A stretch of 43,014 nt of DNA from Alphaproteobacteria bacterium (GCA_017307285.1 JAFKFI010000110.1:1-43014), one strand, 5' to 3'. Counted from the first letter of the stretch, positions 25,390-35,184 are shown. Numbers and translations: made by a program. Notes: generated by a model not told the origin, from the letters alone.

Positions 25390-26451
25390 CTAGCGCGCCC
25401 GGCTCAGCGTGTAGTCCGCGACGGCGGCGAGGCAGCTGCGCAGCTCGGTGTCCGGGAACGGCGCCAGCGCGCGCTGCGCGTCGGCGGCGAACCGCGCGGC
25501 CCGGTCGAGCGTCGTGCGAATGGCGCCCCGCCGCTGCATGAGGTGCAGCGCGTGGTCGAGGTCGTCCTCGCGCTGCTCGCTGCTCTCAATGGTGCGCCGC
25601 CAGAAATCCCGCTCCGACGCATCGCCGGCCTGGAACGCGGCGAGCACCGGCAAGGTGATCTTGCCCTCCCGGAAATCGTCGCCGACCGTCTTGCCGAGCG
25701 TCGCCTGGTCGGCCGCGTAATCGAGCGCGTCGTCGACCAGCTGGAAAGCGATGCCGAGATTCATCCCGTAATCCGCCAGCGCCTGCTCTTCGCGCGCGGG
25801 ACGCTCGGCCACCACCGCGCCGACCTGGCACGCCGCCGAGAACAGCGCCGCCGTCTTGCCCTTGATCACCTCGAGATAGCGCGTCTCGGAGGTCGAGAGG
25901 TCGTTCTGCGTCACCAGCTGCAGCACCTCGCCCTCGGCGATCGTCGCGGCAGCACGCGACAGGATGGCGAGCACCCGCAGCGAGCCGTCATCCACCATCA
26001 GCTGGAACGAACGCGCGAACAGGAAATCGCCGACCAACACAGATGCCTTGTTGCCGAACACCGCGTTGGCACTGGCGAGGCCGCGCCGCAGCAGGCTCTC
26101 ATCCACCACGTCATCGTGCAGCAATGTCGCGGTGTGGATGAATTCCACGCAGGTCGCGAGATGCACGTGCCGCATGCCGTCGGGCGCGTCGGGATAGCCG
26201 CACATGCGTGCCGCCGCCAAGGTCAGCAGCGGACGGATGCGCTTGCCGCCGGCCGCCACGATATGCGCCGCGAGCTGCGGGATCAGCGCGACCGGGCTGT
26301 CCATCCGGGCGACGATCGCCCGGTTGCATGCTTCGAGATCCCGATGCAGCAAGCCCGCGAGACGCGACAGCGCATCCTCGCCGCCCTCGGCCTTGCCAAC
26401 TGGGGGCTCGGCAGGCGCGCTCGATACGGGCAGGCTCGCGACGACGCCCAA
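25390..26451 (-). CDS. Polyprenyl diphosphate synthase (octaprenyl/decaprenyl type)
   Basis: A long-chain trans-prenyl diphosphate synthase of about 353 residues; it makes the side chain of ubiquinone. Both Asp-rich motifs are intact: LLHDDVVDE (Asp113, Asp114, Asp117) and FQLVDDALDY (240-244). GGKRIRP (69-75), the ANAVFGNKASVLVGDF segment and KTVGDDFREGKITLPVL are also typical. There is no suitable ATG. TTG 26451 has GGGAG 6 bases upstream and gives the normal family length. An in-frame ATG at 26550 lies upstream of the likely promoter (26490-26519) and is rejected. It is divergent from DUF2007 and followed at 39 bases by the tail-fibre-like gene. Confidence 0.9.
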   Translation of the reverse strand: MGVVASLPVSSAPAEPPVGKAEGGEDALSRLAGLLHRDLEACNRAIVARMDSPVALIPQLAAHIVAAGGKRIRPLLTLAAARMCGYPDAPDGMRHVHLATCVEFIHTATLLHDDVVDESLLRRGLASANAVFGNKASVLVGDFLFARSFQLMVDDGSLRVLAILSRAAATIAEGEVLQLVTQNDLSTSETRYLEVIKGKTAALFSAACQVGAVVAERPAREEQALADYGMNLGIAFQLVDDALDYAADQATLGKTVGDDFREGKITLPVLAAFQAGDASERDFWRRTIESSEQREDDLDHALHLMQRRGAIRTTLDRAARFAADAQRALAPFPDTELRSCLAAVADYTLSRAR

Positions 26452-26489
26452 ATGGCTCTCCCGGCATGTCGGTGTGGCATGAACGGGGC

Positions 26490-26519
26490 ACCATATCGGC
26501 CGGTTCGAAACAGGGTCAA
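26490..26519 (-). promoter_or_regulatory. Sigma70-type promoter for polyprenyl diphosphate synthase gene
   Basis: On the minus strand, TTGACC (26519-26514) and TATGGT (26495-26490) are separated by 18 bases, a good housekeeping match. Transcription would start near 26483, about 30 bases before the TTG start codon at 26451. Confidence 0.5.
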
Positions 26520-26538
26520 GCCAAGCTGATTCAAGGCT

Positions 26539-26567
26539 TTGACATTGCATTCACGTCCCGGTCAAAC
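26539..26567 (+). promoter_or_regulatory. Possible promoter for DUF2007-methyltransferase operon
   Basis: A perfect TTGACA (26539-26544) is followed after 17 bases by TCAAAC (26562-26567), a weak -10. It lies about 30 bases before the DUF2007 start and back-to-back with the promoter of the polyprenyl synthase gene. The -35 box is convincing, the -10 box is not. Confidence 0.4.
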
Positions 26568-26597
26568 CTGCATGATGGCAAGAAGGTGGAACCGGCA

Positions 26598-26804
26598 ATG
26601 CGGGTGATCGCGACATCGAACGACCCGGTGCGGCTGAGCTTTCTCGCGGCACTGCTGGCCGACGCTGGGATTGGCACCTTCGTGCTGGACACCCACACCA
26701 GCATCACCGAAGGCAGCATCGGCGCGATCCAGCGCCGCCTTGGCGTCGCGATAGAGGATGAGGCGCAAGCCCGCCGGGTGTTGGCGGAGGCTGGCGAGCT
26801 CTAG
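26598..26804 (+). CDS. DUF2007 family protein
   Basis: A 68-residue protein of the DUF2007 (putative signal-transducing, ACT-like/PII-like) family: MRVIATSNDPVRLSFLAALL at the start, then FVLDTHTSITEGSIGAIQRR, and a final helix with ARRVLAEAG. The function is unknown. ATG 26598 has AAGGTGG upstream. It ends 3 bases before the methyltransferase gene, so the two form an operon, a neighbourhood I believe is common in Rhodospirillales next to polyprenyl synthase. Confidence 0.88.
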   Translation: MRVIATSNDPVRLSFLAALLADAGIGTFVLDTHTSITEGSIGAIQRRLGVAIEDEAQARRVLAEAGEL

Positions 26805-26807
26805 GGG

Positions 26808-27593
26808 ATGGCAACCACCGAGGGCCATCTCCTGGATGGCCGGGTGAGCTATGCGCAGCCGGCCGAGGGCTTCCGCAGCGGCATCGAGCCCGTCCTGCTC
26901 GCCGCCGCGATTCCGGCGCGCAGTGGCGACCGCGTGCTGGAAGGCGGCAGCGGCGCCGGGGCCGGGCTCCTCTGCCTCGCGGCGCGGGTTGCCGGGATCG
27001 TCGGGCTGGGTATCGAACGCGATCCGTCGCTCGCCGCCCTCGCCCAGCGTAACGCGGCCGCCAATGGCTGGGCGGATCTGACTTTTCTCGCTGCCTCGGT
27101 CGAGGCGATCCCCGAGAGCGGAGTGTTCGACCACGCCTTCGCCAACCCGCCCTATCACCTGGAAGCCGGCACGCCCTCGCCTCTGCGCGGCCGCAGCGAT
27201 GCCAAGCACGCGCCTGCCGATCTGCTGGCGACCTGGGCGACGTCGCTCGCCCGCCATCTCCGGCCGCGCGGCACCCTGACCCTGATCGTCTCGGCCGCCG
27301 ACCTGCCGGCCTGCCTCGCGGCCTTGGCCGCGGCGCGGTGCGGCTCGGGCACCCTATTCCCGCTCTGGCCGCGCCAGGGTCGGCAGGCGAAGCTCGCGCT
27401 GCTGCAAGGCGTCAAGGACGGCCGCGGCCCGTTCCGAATCTTGCCAGGGCTGATGCTGCACGGGGACCGCTCCGCCTACACGCCCGAGGCCGACACCGTG
27501 CTGCGCGGCGGATCGGCTCTGCCGCTTTCAAGCTGTGGCGAAGCCGGCCACCGGAACACCTCGTCATGGTCGGCGAAGGCCGACCATCCATGA
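26808..27593 (+). CDS. NPPY-motif methyltransferase (tRNA1(Val) A37 N6-methyltransferase-like)
   Basis: A 261-residue class I S-adenosylmethionine methyltransferase. FRSGIEPVLLAAAIP and the SAM-binding VLEGGSGAGAGLLCLAARV (43-61) are followed by FANPPYHLEAG with the catalytic NPPY at 113-116, as in TrmN6 enzymes that methylate an adenine base. The usual acidic residue and GxGxG motif read LEGGSGAGAG here, slightly off consensus. The C-terminal 15 residues (ending SWSAKADHP) are encoded by the intergenic repeat at 27562-27648, which also supplies the stop codon; the native end was probably different. It is translated just after DUF2007. Confidence 0.85.
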   Translation: MATTEGHLLDGRVSYAQPAEGFRSGIEPVLLAAAIPARSGDRVLEGGSGAGAGLLCLAARVAGIVGLGIERDPSLAALAQRNAAANGWADLTFLAASVEAIPESGVFDHAFANPPYHLEAGTPSPLRGRSDAKHAPADLLATWATSLARHLRPRGTLTLIVSAADLPACLAALAAARCGSGTLFPLWPRQGRQAKLALLQGVKDGRGPFRILPGLMLHGDRSAYTPEADTVLRGGSALPLSSCGEAGHRNTSSWSAKADHP

Positions 27594-27648
27594 CTTGCGT
27601 GCCGGCCAGCAAAGGATGCCCGTGCCAAGCACGGGCATGACAACGATG
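27562..27648. repeat. Compound palindromic intergenic repeat, 'SWPAKAGHP' type, copy B
   Basis: Starts CGTCATGGTCGGC and ends GGGCATGACAACGATGG. The left hairpin GGTCGGC/GCCGACC and the right hairpin GCCCGTG/CACGGGC are kept, while the central palindrome is partly decayed (CATCC ... GGATG). It overlaps the 3' end of the methyltransferase gene and lies between convergent genes. Confidence 0.8.
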
Positions 27649-27656
27649 GCGTGGGC

Positions 27657-27977
27657 TTAGTTGTCGCCGAGATCAGGGTGACGCAAATACCAGAGCCGCT
27701 CGTACGCCGCGACCAGGCTCTCCATGTTGCGCCGGCGGGTGCCGTCCGGAGTCATCGGGCGGCGCGTCAGCATCTTCTCCAGCACCTGCAGCAACTGCTC
27801 GGCCACCTCGTAGTCGGCCTGGTCGCAGGCGTGGTGGAAAGCAATGAGGATCTTGTCCGAGAGGCGGCGGCTATAGCGCGGCGCCCCACCGATGCCATGC
27901 TCACGCCCGGGTTCCTCCTCGGCATGGCCCAATGACATCATGACCTTGTCCATATTCTCGAGCCCCTGCGGGTTCAT
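27657..27977 (-). CDS. Conserved-looking hypothetical protein
   Basis: A protein of 106 residues from ATG 27977, or 124 from GTG 28031. The C-terminal two thirds look like a folded helical protein: YSRRLSDKILIAFHHACDQ, ADYEVAEQLLQVLEKMLTRRP and MESLVAAYERLWYLRH. The pattern resembles small alpha-helical proteins of alphaproteobacteria that are annotated only as hypothetical; I recognise no domain. ATG 27977 has AGGA about 10 bases upstream. The 250 bases between this gene and nrdB are locally AT-rich and may hold its promoter. It converges with the methyltransferase gene. Confidence 0.75.
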   Translation of the reverse strand: MNPQGLENMDKVMMSLGHAEEEPGREHGIGGAPRYSRRLSDKILIAFHHACDQADYEVAEQLLQVLEKMLTRRPMTPDGTRRRNMESLVAAYERLWYLRHPDLGDN

Positions 27978-28227
27978 CTGCCCGTATCCTGTTTCCGCGA
28001 GGTTCCCCTGCGCCTCCCCCCGTGGAGACACCCTGGGCAGCGTCGGCGCGCCCGTTGCCCGAACTGCGACGACTCGTCAATCGTACACCAAACTCAATCC
28101 GTCGTCTCAGTTCATGCACGATTTCAATGGGATGATGCGTAATCGACGCGGTAATCCAGCGTTATTTCGTCGATTAATGCCATTCTCTCACGGCGTTAGA
28201 CGGAACATGGGAACTCTCGCCACCGGT

Positions 28228-29295
28228 TCATTCGGCTGGGAGTACGGCCGGTGTGTTCGAGCTCGGCTCGAACACGGCAACGTCGAACGCCTCCTCCCAC
28301 GTCCCGGTGGTGGAGGCCCGGCTGTATTCGGTGGCGCGGTTCTCGAAGAAATTCGTGTGCTCGACCGCATTCAGCATGTCGTCGAGCCACGGCAGCGGGT
28401 TGCGCGACACGTGATACAGCGGGTTCAGCCCGAGCTGCACCAGGCGCCGGTCGGCGATATAGCGGATGTATTCCTTCAGGGTCCGCGCATCGAGCCCTTC
28501 CACCGGCCCTTGCTCGAAGGCGAGATCGATGAAGGCATCCTCGTGGTCCATGATCGTCGCACAGCTGATATAGATCTCGCGCCGCAGCTCCTCCGTCCAG
28601 ATTTCCGGATTCTCCTGCACGAAAGTGCGGAACAGCCGGATGATGGAGAGGCAATGCAGCGTCTCGTCGCGCACCGACCAGGAAATCACCTGCCCCATGC
28701 CCTTCATCTTCCCGAAGCGCGGGAAGTTCAGCAGGATGGCGAAGGACGCAAACAGCTGTAGCCCCTCGGTAAACGCCCCGAACGCGGCCAGTGTCTTGGC
28801 GATCTCGTGCTTGCTGTCGATGCGGAAGGAATGCATGTAGTCGTACTTGTCCTTCATCTCCTTGTAGCGGAGGAAGGCCTGATACTCGATCTCCGGCATC
28901 CCGATCGTATCCAGCAAATGGCTGTACGCGGCGATATGGATGGTCTCGGTATTGGAGAACGCCGATAGCATCATCAGCACTTCGGTGGGTTTGAACACCT
29001 GGCTGTAATGCTTCATGTAGCAGTTGTTCACCTCGACATCGGCCTGGGTGAAGAAGCGGAAGATCTGCGTCAGCAGGTTCCGCTCGCCATCGGTTAGGTT
29101 GCGGTGCCAGTCCTTCACGTCATCGGCGAGCGGCACCTCCTCGGGCAGCCAATGCACCCGCTGCTGGGTCAGCCACGCCTCGTAGGCCCAAGGATAGCGG
29201 AACGGCTTGTAGACTGGGTTCTCGGTGAGCAAGTCGAACCGGACAGGGTGCTCGTCGGCGGCCAGTCCGGAGAGTGAGGGGGCGGTACCGTTCAT
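28228..29295 (-). CDS. nrdB: Class Ia ribonucleotide reductase small subunit
   Basis: R2 subunit of 355 residues that generates the tyrosyl radical needed to make deoxyribonucleotides. The di-iron ligands are Asp86 (TQADVEV), Glu117 and His120 (ETIHIAAY), Glu177 (FTEGL), Glu211 and His214 (RDETLH). Tyr124, seven residues after Glu117, is the radical tyrosine. Tyr324 in FFENRATEYS aligns with the electron-transfer Tyr356 of E. coli. All needed residues are therefore present. ATG 29295 is preferred; a TTG at 29325 would add 10 residues. The large subunit gene is not in the window. It is divergent from the thiolase gene across 88 bases. Confidence 0.96.
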   Translation of the reverse strand: MNGTAPSLSGLAADEHPVRFDLLTENPVYKPFRYPWAYEAWLTQQRVHWLPEEVPLADDVKDWHRNLTDGERNLLTQIFRFFTQADVEVNNCYMKHYSQVFKPTEVLMMLSAFSNTETIHIAAYSHLLDTIGMPEIEYQAFLRYKEMKDKYDYMHSFRIDSKHEIAKTLAAFGAFTEGLQLFASFAILLNFPRFGKMKGMGQVISWSVRDETLHCLSIIRLFRTFVQENPEIWTEELRREIYISCATIMDHEDAFIDLAFEQGPVEGLDARTLKEYIRYIADRRLVQLGLNPLYHVSRNPLPWLDDMLNAVEHTNFFENRATEYSRASTTGTWEEAFDVAVFEPSSNTPAVLPAE

Positions 29296-29383
29296 GGGCG
29301 TTCTTTCAAGCTCGGCCGGCGACAATAGGCAGGGCGGCCGGAGTCGCTATATGGTCTCTATCAATCGATGAAAGGAGCCTGCC

Positions 29384-30565
<1,182 letters not shown>

Positions 30566-30574
30566 TAGCAGTCC

Positions 30575-30610
30575 GGCATCCGCCCTACGCCGAACCGTAG
30601 GGCGGATGCC
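30575..30610. repeat. 15-bp inverted repeat, 'CGTAGGGCGGA' family, probable bidirectional terminator
   Basis: GGCATCCGCCCTACG (30575-30589) and its exact complement (30596-30610) around a 6-base loop. It lies between the convergent thiolase and solute-binding protein genes, as the two other family members do at their gene pairs. Beyond the right arm, AATCCGCC continues the pattern of the copy at 11234-11287, but the left counterpart is lost. Confidence 0.8.
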
Positions 30611-30620
30611 AATCCGCCAC

Positions 30621-31868
30621 TTACGCCTTCACGAACGGACAGCCGAGCCGTTCCATCGACAGGAACGCCTGATCGCCCGGAATGCGCGCGAGCTGCTTGT
30701 ACCAATCGTACGGATGCTTCGACTCGGACGGCGATTTCACCTCGAACACGAACGTGTCGTGGATGAACTTGCCGTCCTTGCGCACGTAGCCCTTGCCGAA
30801 CACCACGTCATCGGTCGGGATCGCCTTCATCTGATCCGCGACCGTCCGGCCCGACGCCTTCGCCTTCTCCATGCCCGCCGCCGCCGCGGCCTTCAGGATG
30901 TGCATGGTCGCGGAATAGGCGCCGGCATGGAACATGGTCGGCTTCTTGCCCTTGAACTCGCCCGAGAAACGCTCCGAGAAGGCACGCGTGTCGTCGTTGA
31001 GGTCCCAGTAGAACGCCTCGGTGAACACCACGCCCTGGCACGCCTGCAAGCCGAGCGCCTCGATGTTGCTGATCGAGAACACCAGACCCGCGAGCTTGAT
31101 GCCGCTACCGATCAGGCCGAACTCCGCCGCCTGCTTGATGCAGTTGGTCGTGTCGTCGCCGGCGTTGCCGAGGCACACCACCTTCGCCCCGCTCGCCTGC
31201 GCCGAGACCAGCGCGCTGGAGAAATCCGTCGTCCCCGGAAAGGCATAGAACGTGCCGCCCACCACCTTGCCGCCCGCCGCCTTGATCGTCTCGGTGGCGT
31301 AGTCCTGCATCGAATGGCCGCTGATGTAGTCGGCGGTGATGAAGTACCACGTATCGCCGCCATGCCGCGCCACGTAGTCGCATGTCGCGTGCGCGTTCAC
31401 CCACAGATCGTACGTCCAGTGGATCTGGTTCTCGTTGCACCACTTGCCGGTGAGATCGGGCACGCCGGCGCCGGTGAACACCACCAGCTTGTCCTTCTGC
31501 TTGGCGATCGAGCCGACCGAGATCGCCGCCGCCGATTGCGGCAGGCCGATGATTGCATCGACTCCGTTCTGGTCATACCAGCCACGCGCCAGCGTCGTCG
31601 CGGTGTCCACGCTGGTCGACATGTCGCCGACGATCATCTCGGCCTTGAACTCGGGATGCATCTTCTTGAAGTCTTCGAGTGCCAGCTTCGCGGTGAAGAA
31701 CGAGCCCGGCCCGTCGCCCGCCGCATACGTGCCGCTCTGGTCGTTGAGCAGCCCGATGCGATACACCGCATTCTCCGCCCTGGCGGCGCGTCCACGCAGC
31801 AGCAACGCAGGTGCCGCGAGCGCAGCCCCTCCCAGCACGGCCCGCCGGCCGATCTCAGTCTTCGTCAT
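30621..31868 (-). CDS. Branched-chain-amino-acid-type ABC substrate-binding protein, Tat signal
   Basis: A 415-residue periplasmic binding protein of the LivJ-like family 6 fold. The N-terminus has a twin-arginine signal (GRRAVLGGAA, residues 8-17) and probable cleavage after ARA near residue 31. The mature part begins YRIGLLNDQSGTYAAGDGPG, followed by VDAIIGLPQSAAAISV and YFITADYISGHSMQDYA, all typical. Related proteins often bind aromatic acids or amides rather than amino acids. The gene is the last of a leftward group after the Ldh-family and acyl-CoA synthetase genes, 64 bases downstream of the latter. No permease or ATPase genes accompany it. Confidence 0.92.
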   Translation of the reverse strand: MTKTEIGRRAVLGGAALAAPALLLRGRAARAENAVYRIGLLNDQSGTYAAGDGPGSFFTAKLALEDFKKMHPEFKAEMIVGDMSTSVDTATTLARGWYDQNGVDAIIGLPQSAAAISVGSIAKQKDKLVVFTGAGVPDLTGKWCNENQIHWTYDLWVNAHATCDYVARHGGDTWYFITADYISGHSMQDYATETIKAAGGKVVGGTFYAFPGTTDFSSALVSAQASGAKVVCLGNAGDDTTNCIKQAAEFGLIGSGIKLAGLVFSISNIEALGLQACQGVVFTEAFYWDLNDDTRAFSERFSGEFKGKKPTMFHAGAYSATMHILKAAAAAGMEKAKASGRTVADQMKAIPTDDVVFGKGYVRKDGKFIHDTFVFEVKSPSESKHPYDWYKQLARIPGDQAFLSMERLGCPFVKA

Positions 31869-31932
31869 TCTCTCTCGTCCCTCGGATTAGCGGCCGGCTC
31901 GCCGGCGCGAGCTTCTCGATAGGCGCGTTTCC

Positions 31933-34038
31933 TCAGTCGCGCCAGACTGCCAGCGCGTCCAGCGCCTCGACCTGCGAACCGCGCACCCAGAGCGGGTTGA
32001 CATCGAATTCTTGGAGGGCCGGACCAAGCGCCACCACCGCATCGCCGATCCGCGCGATCGCCGTTGCCACCGCGTCGAGATCAGCCGCCGGAATGCCGCG
32101 CTGGCCGTCGAGCAGCTTGGCGCCCTTCAACTCGCCGAGCATCCGCCGCACTTCCTCGGGCGGAACCGGCAGCACGCGCAACGCGACATCCTGCAGCACC
32201 TCGACAAAGATGCCACCCAGCCCGACCGCGAGCACCGGACCCCATTGCGCATCCCGCGCGCAGCCGACGAACAATTCGAGCCCGCGCTCGCGCATCGGCG
32301 AGACCAGCACGCCATCCACCTTCGCACCCGCCGGCGCCGCCGCCATCACGCGACGAAACGCGGCGCCGACCGCCTCGTCACCCTCGACATTGAGCGCGAC
32401 ACCGCCGATGTCGCTCTTGTGCTGGATGTCCACGCTGGCGATCTTCAACACCACGGGTCCGCCGAGCGCCCGCGCCGCCGCCACGGCGGACGCCTCATCG
32501 GTCGCCAACGTCGCCGGCACGATCGGCACGCCGTGCCGCGCCAGATGATCAAGCGCGGCACGCTCCGTGCGCGGCCGATCGGACGGGCTTGCCGCCGTAG
32601 CCGGCGACCAGGGCGAGGCAGCGCGCCGTTGCTGCTCCGACCACCACCAGGCGTGACCCAGCGCGGTGACGCCGTGCGCGATCCCGCCCGACACGTAGGG
32701 CAGCCCAAGCTCCCCGATGACGCGACGCCCGGTCTCGGTGACTGGCCTGAACGTATGGCTCAGCATGAAGGCCGGAATCGGCGCGCCCTTCAGCCCAGCG
32801 GCGATGTGGCGCAGCGAGTTCATGGAGAAGTCGTTCACTTGCTCCTCGGAAACCGGCACATCGAACAGGCAGGCAAGTGCGGCGTATTCCGGCTGGCCCG
32901 TCATGATCCTGAGCGCCTTCTCGAACAGATCGGGCTCCAGCACCGCGCCGCCGGTGATGTCGAGCGGATTGTGCGGCGTGCCGAAGCTCGGCAGCACCTC
33001 GGTGAGCGCTTGCGCGGCACTGTCCGAGAGCGGTGGAATACGGACACCTTCGAGCTGCGCGCGATCGGCGGCGATCTCGCAGGCGCCGCCCGACACCGAG
33101 ACGATGCCCAGCCCCTTCGGCTTCAGCACGCCGGTGCGCGCGATCACATCGGCGGTGAACAGCAGATCCTCGACCGAGTTCACCCGCACCACGCCGAACT
33201 GCTTGCACACGCCGTCGAACACGCGGTTATCGCCCACCAGCGCGCCGGTATGGGCCTGCGCCGAGCGCGCCGTGACATCGGACAGCCCAATCTTCAGCAC
33301 GATGATCGGCTTGCCCGCCGCGCGCGCCCGCTGCGCCGCCGCCGCGAAGCGGTGCGCGTCGCGGATCGTCTCGGTGAACATGACGATCGCGCGCACGCGG
33401 TCATCGTCGAGCAGGTGATCGACGAACGCCGCGCTGTCGAGATCGGCCTCGTTGCCGGTCGAGATCATGTGGCTGAGGCCGATATCCTGCTGATACGCGA
33501 GGCTGGCGATGAACGAGGCCGTGGCGCCGCTCTGCGAGATAATCGCGATCGGCCCGGTCTGGCTCGGCGCGCGGAACGCCCCGGTCCATAGCGGCACGTC
33601 ATCGAGGAAATTGACGTAGCCCAGGCAGTTCGGGCCGAGCACCGAAATGCCGTGCCGCCGCGCCATCGCCGCGAGCTTCTCCTGCTCGGCGGCCCCGCCA
33701 TGCCCGGTTTCGGCGAAGCCCGACGTGAGGATCACCGCATTGCGTGCACCCGACGCGGCGAGATCGGCCATCGCCTCCTCGGTCGCCGCCAGCGGCACCA
33801 TCAGCAGGCCGAGATCGACCTTCTGGCCGAGCGCCACGCAGGAGGTCGCCGCCGCGCGCCCATGCACGGTGCCGCCGCGTCGCGCGACGAGATGCACCTC
33901 GCCGGCGTAGTTACGCTTGGTGAGATTGTCGAAGGTGTTGCGCGACCAGCTGGAGCGGTCGGTCGCGCCGATCAACGCGATCGAGCGCGGCCGCAGCATG
34001 GTGGACAGGTCGCGCTTCGTCGCGTCGGCGGTCGTCAT
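31933..34038 (-). CDS. Acyl-CoA synthetase (ADP-forming) family / acetate-CoA ligase family protein
   Basis: A protein of about 701 residues that fuses the alpha and beta parts of NDP-forming acyl-CoA synthetases. In order: a CoA-binding domain (LRPRSIALIGATDRSSW, about 15-140), two succinyl-CoA-ligase-like domains (IAIISQSGATASFIA; phosphohistidine in AHTGALVGD near residue 263) and an ATP-grasp domain (GGPVVLKIASVDIQHKSDIGG to the end, EFDVNPLWV). It links a carboxylic acid to CoA with ATP. The second ATG, 34038, has GGGGGA at the right distance; ATG 34044 is too close. It lies between Ldh-family and solute-binding protein genes, suggesting uptake, oxidation and activation of one acid. The substrate is unknown. 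Confidence 0.92.
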   Translation of the reverse strand: MTTADATKRDLSTMLRPRSIALIGATDRSSWSRNTFDNLTKRNYAGEVHLVARRGGTVHGRAAATSCVALGQKVDLGLLMVPLAATEEAMADLAASGARNAVILTSGFAETGHGGAAEQEKLAAMARRHGISVLGPNCLGYVNFLDDVPLWTGAFRAPSQTGPIAIISQSGATASFIASLAYQQDIGLSHMISTGNEADLDSAAFVDHLLDDDRVRAIVMFTETIRDAHRFAAAAQRARAAGKPIIVLKIGLSDVTARSAQAHTGALVGDNRVFDGVCKQFGVVRVNSVEDLLFTADVIARTGVLKPKGLGIVSVSGGACEIAADRAQLEGVRIPPLSDSAAQALTEVLPSFGTPHNPLDITGGAVLEPDLFEKALRIMTGQPEYAALACLFDVPVSEEQVNDFSMNSLRHIAAGLKGAPIPAFMLSHTFRPVTETGRRVIGELGLPYVSGGIAHGVTALGHAWWWSEQQRRAASPWSPATAASPSDRPRTERAALDHLARHGVPIVPATLATDEASAVAAARALGGPVVLKIASVDIQHKSDIGGVALNVEGDEAVGAAFRRVMAAAPAGAKVDGVLVSPMRERGLELFVGCARDAQWGPVLAVGLGGIFVEVLQDVALRVLPVPPEEVRRMLGELKGAKLLDGQRGIPAADLDAVATAIARIGDAVVALGPALQEFDVNPLWVRGSQVEALDALAVWRD

Positions 34039-34086
34039 CGGCATTCCCCCGGTTTTCGCCGATGATGTTGACCGCCTTTGAGAGTG

Positions 34087-35139
34087 TCAACCGAGCCCGA
34101 GCTTCTCCGCCACGCCGTAACCCGCCGCCAGTTCCCTCAGCTTTTGCCAGGTGGCGTCCTCGACCTCGATGCCGTTGGCGCGACGGTCCTTCTCCTTCTC
34201 GTACTCGATCTCGCCCGGATAGTAGACCCGGCTGAAACCCTCGGCGGGCTTGGTGTTTTGCAGGTACCGAGCGAATTCCGTCACCTCCTGCTTGAACTGC
34301 GCCAGCGGGCGGAACGCATCGACCTTGAACACCGCCATGAAGCAGCCGTCATTGTGCCGCCCGGTCGGCTCGACCCCGAAGCCGAGGCCGGTGAGCAAGC
34401 CGCAGAGGATTTCCACCATCACGGCGAGACCGTATCCCTTGTAACCTTCGGTGCCGCCGAGCGGCAGCAGCGCGCCGCCCTTGCGGTGCTGCGTCGGATC
34501 GGTGGTCTGCTTGCCGTCCTTGTCGATGATCCAGCCGAGCGGCACCTCCTGCTTGCGCGCCACCGCGAGCGAAATCTTTCCCGCCGCCACCGCCGAGGTC
34601 GCCATGTCGAGGAACAGCGGGCCGCCGAGATCGGACGGCACCGCGATCGACAGCGGGTTGGTGCCAAGCCGCGGCTCGGCACCGCCGAACGGTGCCACAT
34701 GCTTGGGTGAGCGGCCGGAATCGGCGGTGATGAGGCCGATCATGCCCGCCTCGACCGCCATCAGCGGATAGCTCGCGAGGCGGCCGATATGGCCCTGTCG
34801 GAACACCGTGGCGGCCGCGACGTTCGCGGTGCGCGCCTTCTCGATGGTGTATTTCATCGCCCGCTCGTTGACGACGTAGCCAAAACCCCAATGGCCATCC
34901 ACCACCGTCGTCGTCGCACTCTCCTGCACGATCTTCCACGGCGCCCCGGGCACGATATGGCCGACCTTCACGCGCTCGATGTAGTTCGGGATCATGATGA
35001 TGCCGTGCGAATCATGGCCAGCGAGATTGGCGTTGACGCAATGCCGCATCACCGTCTCGGCTTCCTCCGGCGGCGCGCCGCTCGCGATCAGCAGTCCTTC
35101 GCCGATTTCCTTGATTCGTTCGGCGGGAAGCTTGGGCAT
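34087..35139 (-). CDS. Malate/L-lactate dehydrogenase (Ldh/YlbC) family oxidoreductase
   Basis: A 350-residue NAD(P)H-dependent oxidoreductase of the LDH2/MDHG2 family (not Rossmann type). The family core GHDSHGIIMIPNYIERV with the catalytic His is near residue 45. Further typical parts are GGAEPRLGTNPLSIAVP, LDMATSAVAAGKI and EGYKGYGLAVMVEILCG. Known members act on malate, sulfolactate, ureidoglycolate or related 2-hydroxy acids. ATG 35139 has a GAGGAG site. It is the first gene of a leftward group with the acyl-CoA synthetase (48 bases on) and a solute-binding protein, preceded by repeat copy C. Confidence 0.93.
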   Translation of the reverse strand: MPKLPAERIKEIGEGLLIASGAPPEEAETVMRHCVNANLAGHDSHGIIMIPNYIERVKVGHIVPGAPWKIVQESATTTVVDGHWGFGYVVNERAMKYTIEKARTANVAAATVFRQGHIGRLASYPLMAVEAGMIGLITADSGRSPKHVAPFGGAEPRLGTNPLSIAVPSDLGGPLFLDMATSAVAAGKISLAVARKQEVPLGWIIDKDGKQTTDPTQHRKGGALLPLGGTEGYKGYGLAVMVEILCGLLTGLGFGVEPTGRHNDGCFMAVFKVDAFRPLAQFKQEVTEFARYLQNTKPAEGFSRVYYPGEIEYEKEKDRRANGIEVEDATWQKLRELAAGYGVAEKLGLG

Positions 35140-35184
35140 GTCGCACTCCTCTTCAGAACCGTTTCACGCGAGACCTTCGAGTTT

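Noticed and set aside
23923-26529. Open frame of 868 codons on the plus strand
   Set aside because: It is antisense to the tail-fibre-like and polyprenyl synthase genes, is very Arg-rich and shows no motif.
28032-28227. AT-rich gap between nrdB and the small hypothetical gene as a possible RNA gene
   Set aside because: No clear promoter, stem-loop series or conserved RNA motif could be recognised; only the lower GC content stands out.
29348-29353. TATATG as -10 box of the thioloase-type gene at 29384
   Set aside because: No acceptable -35 element lies 16-18 bases upstream, so the promoter is not supported.
32011-33591. Plus-strand frame of 526 codons
   Set aside because: Antisense to the acyl-CoA synthetase gene, with shadow composition.
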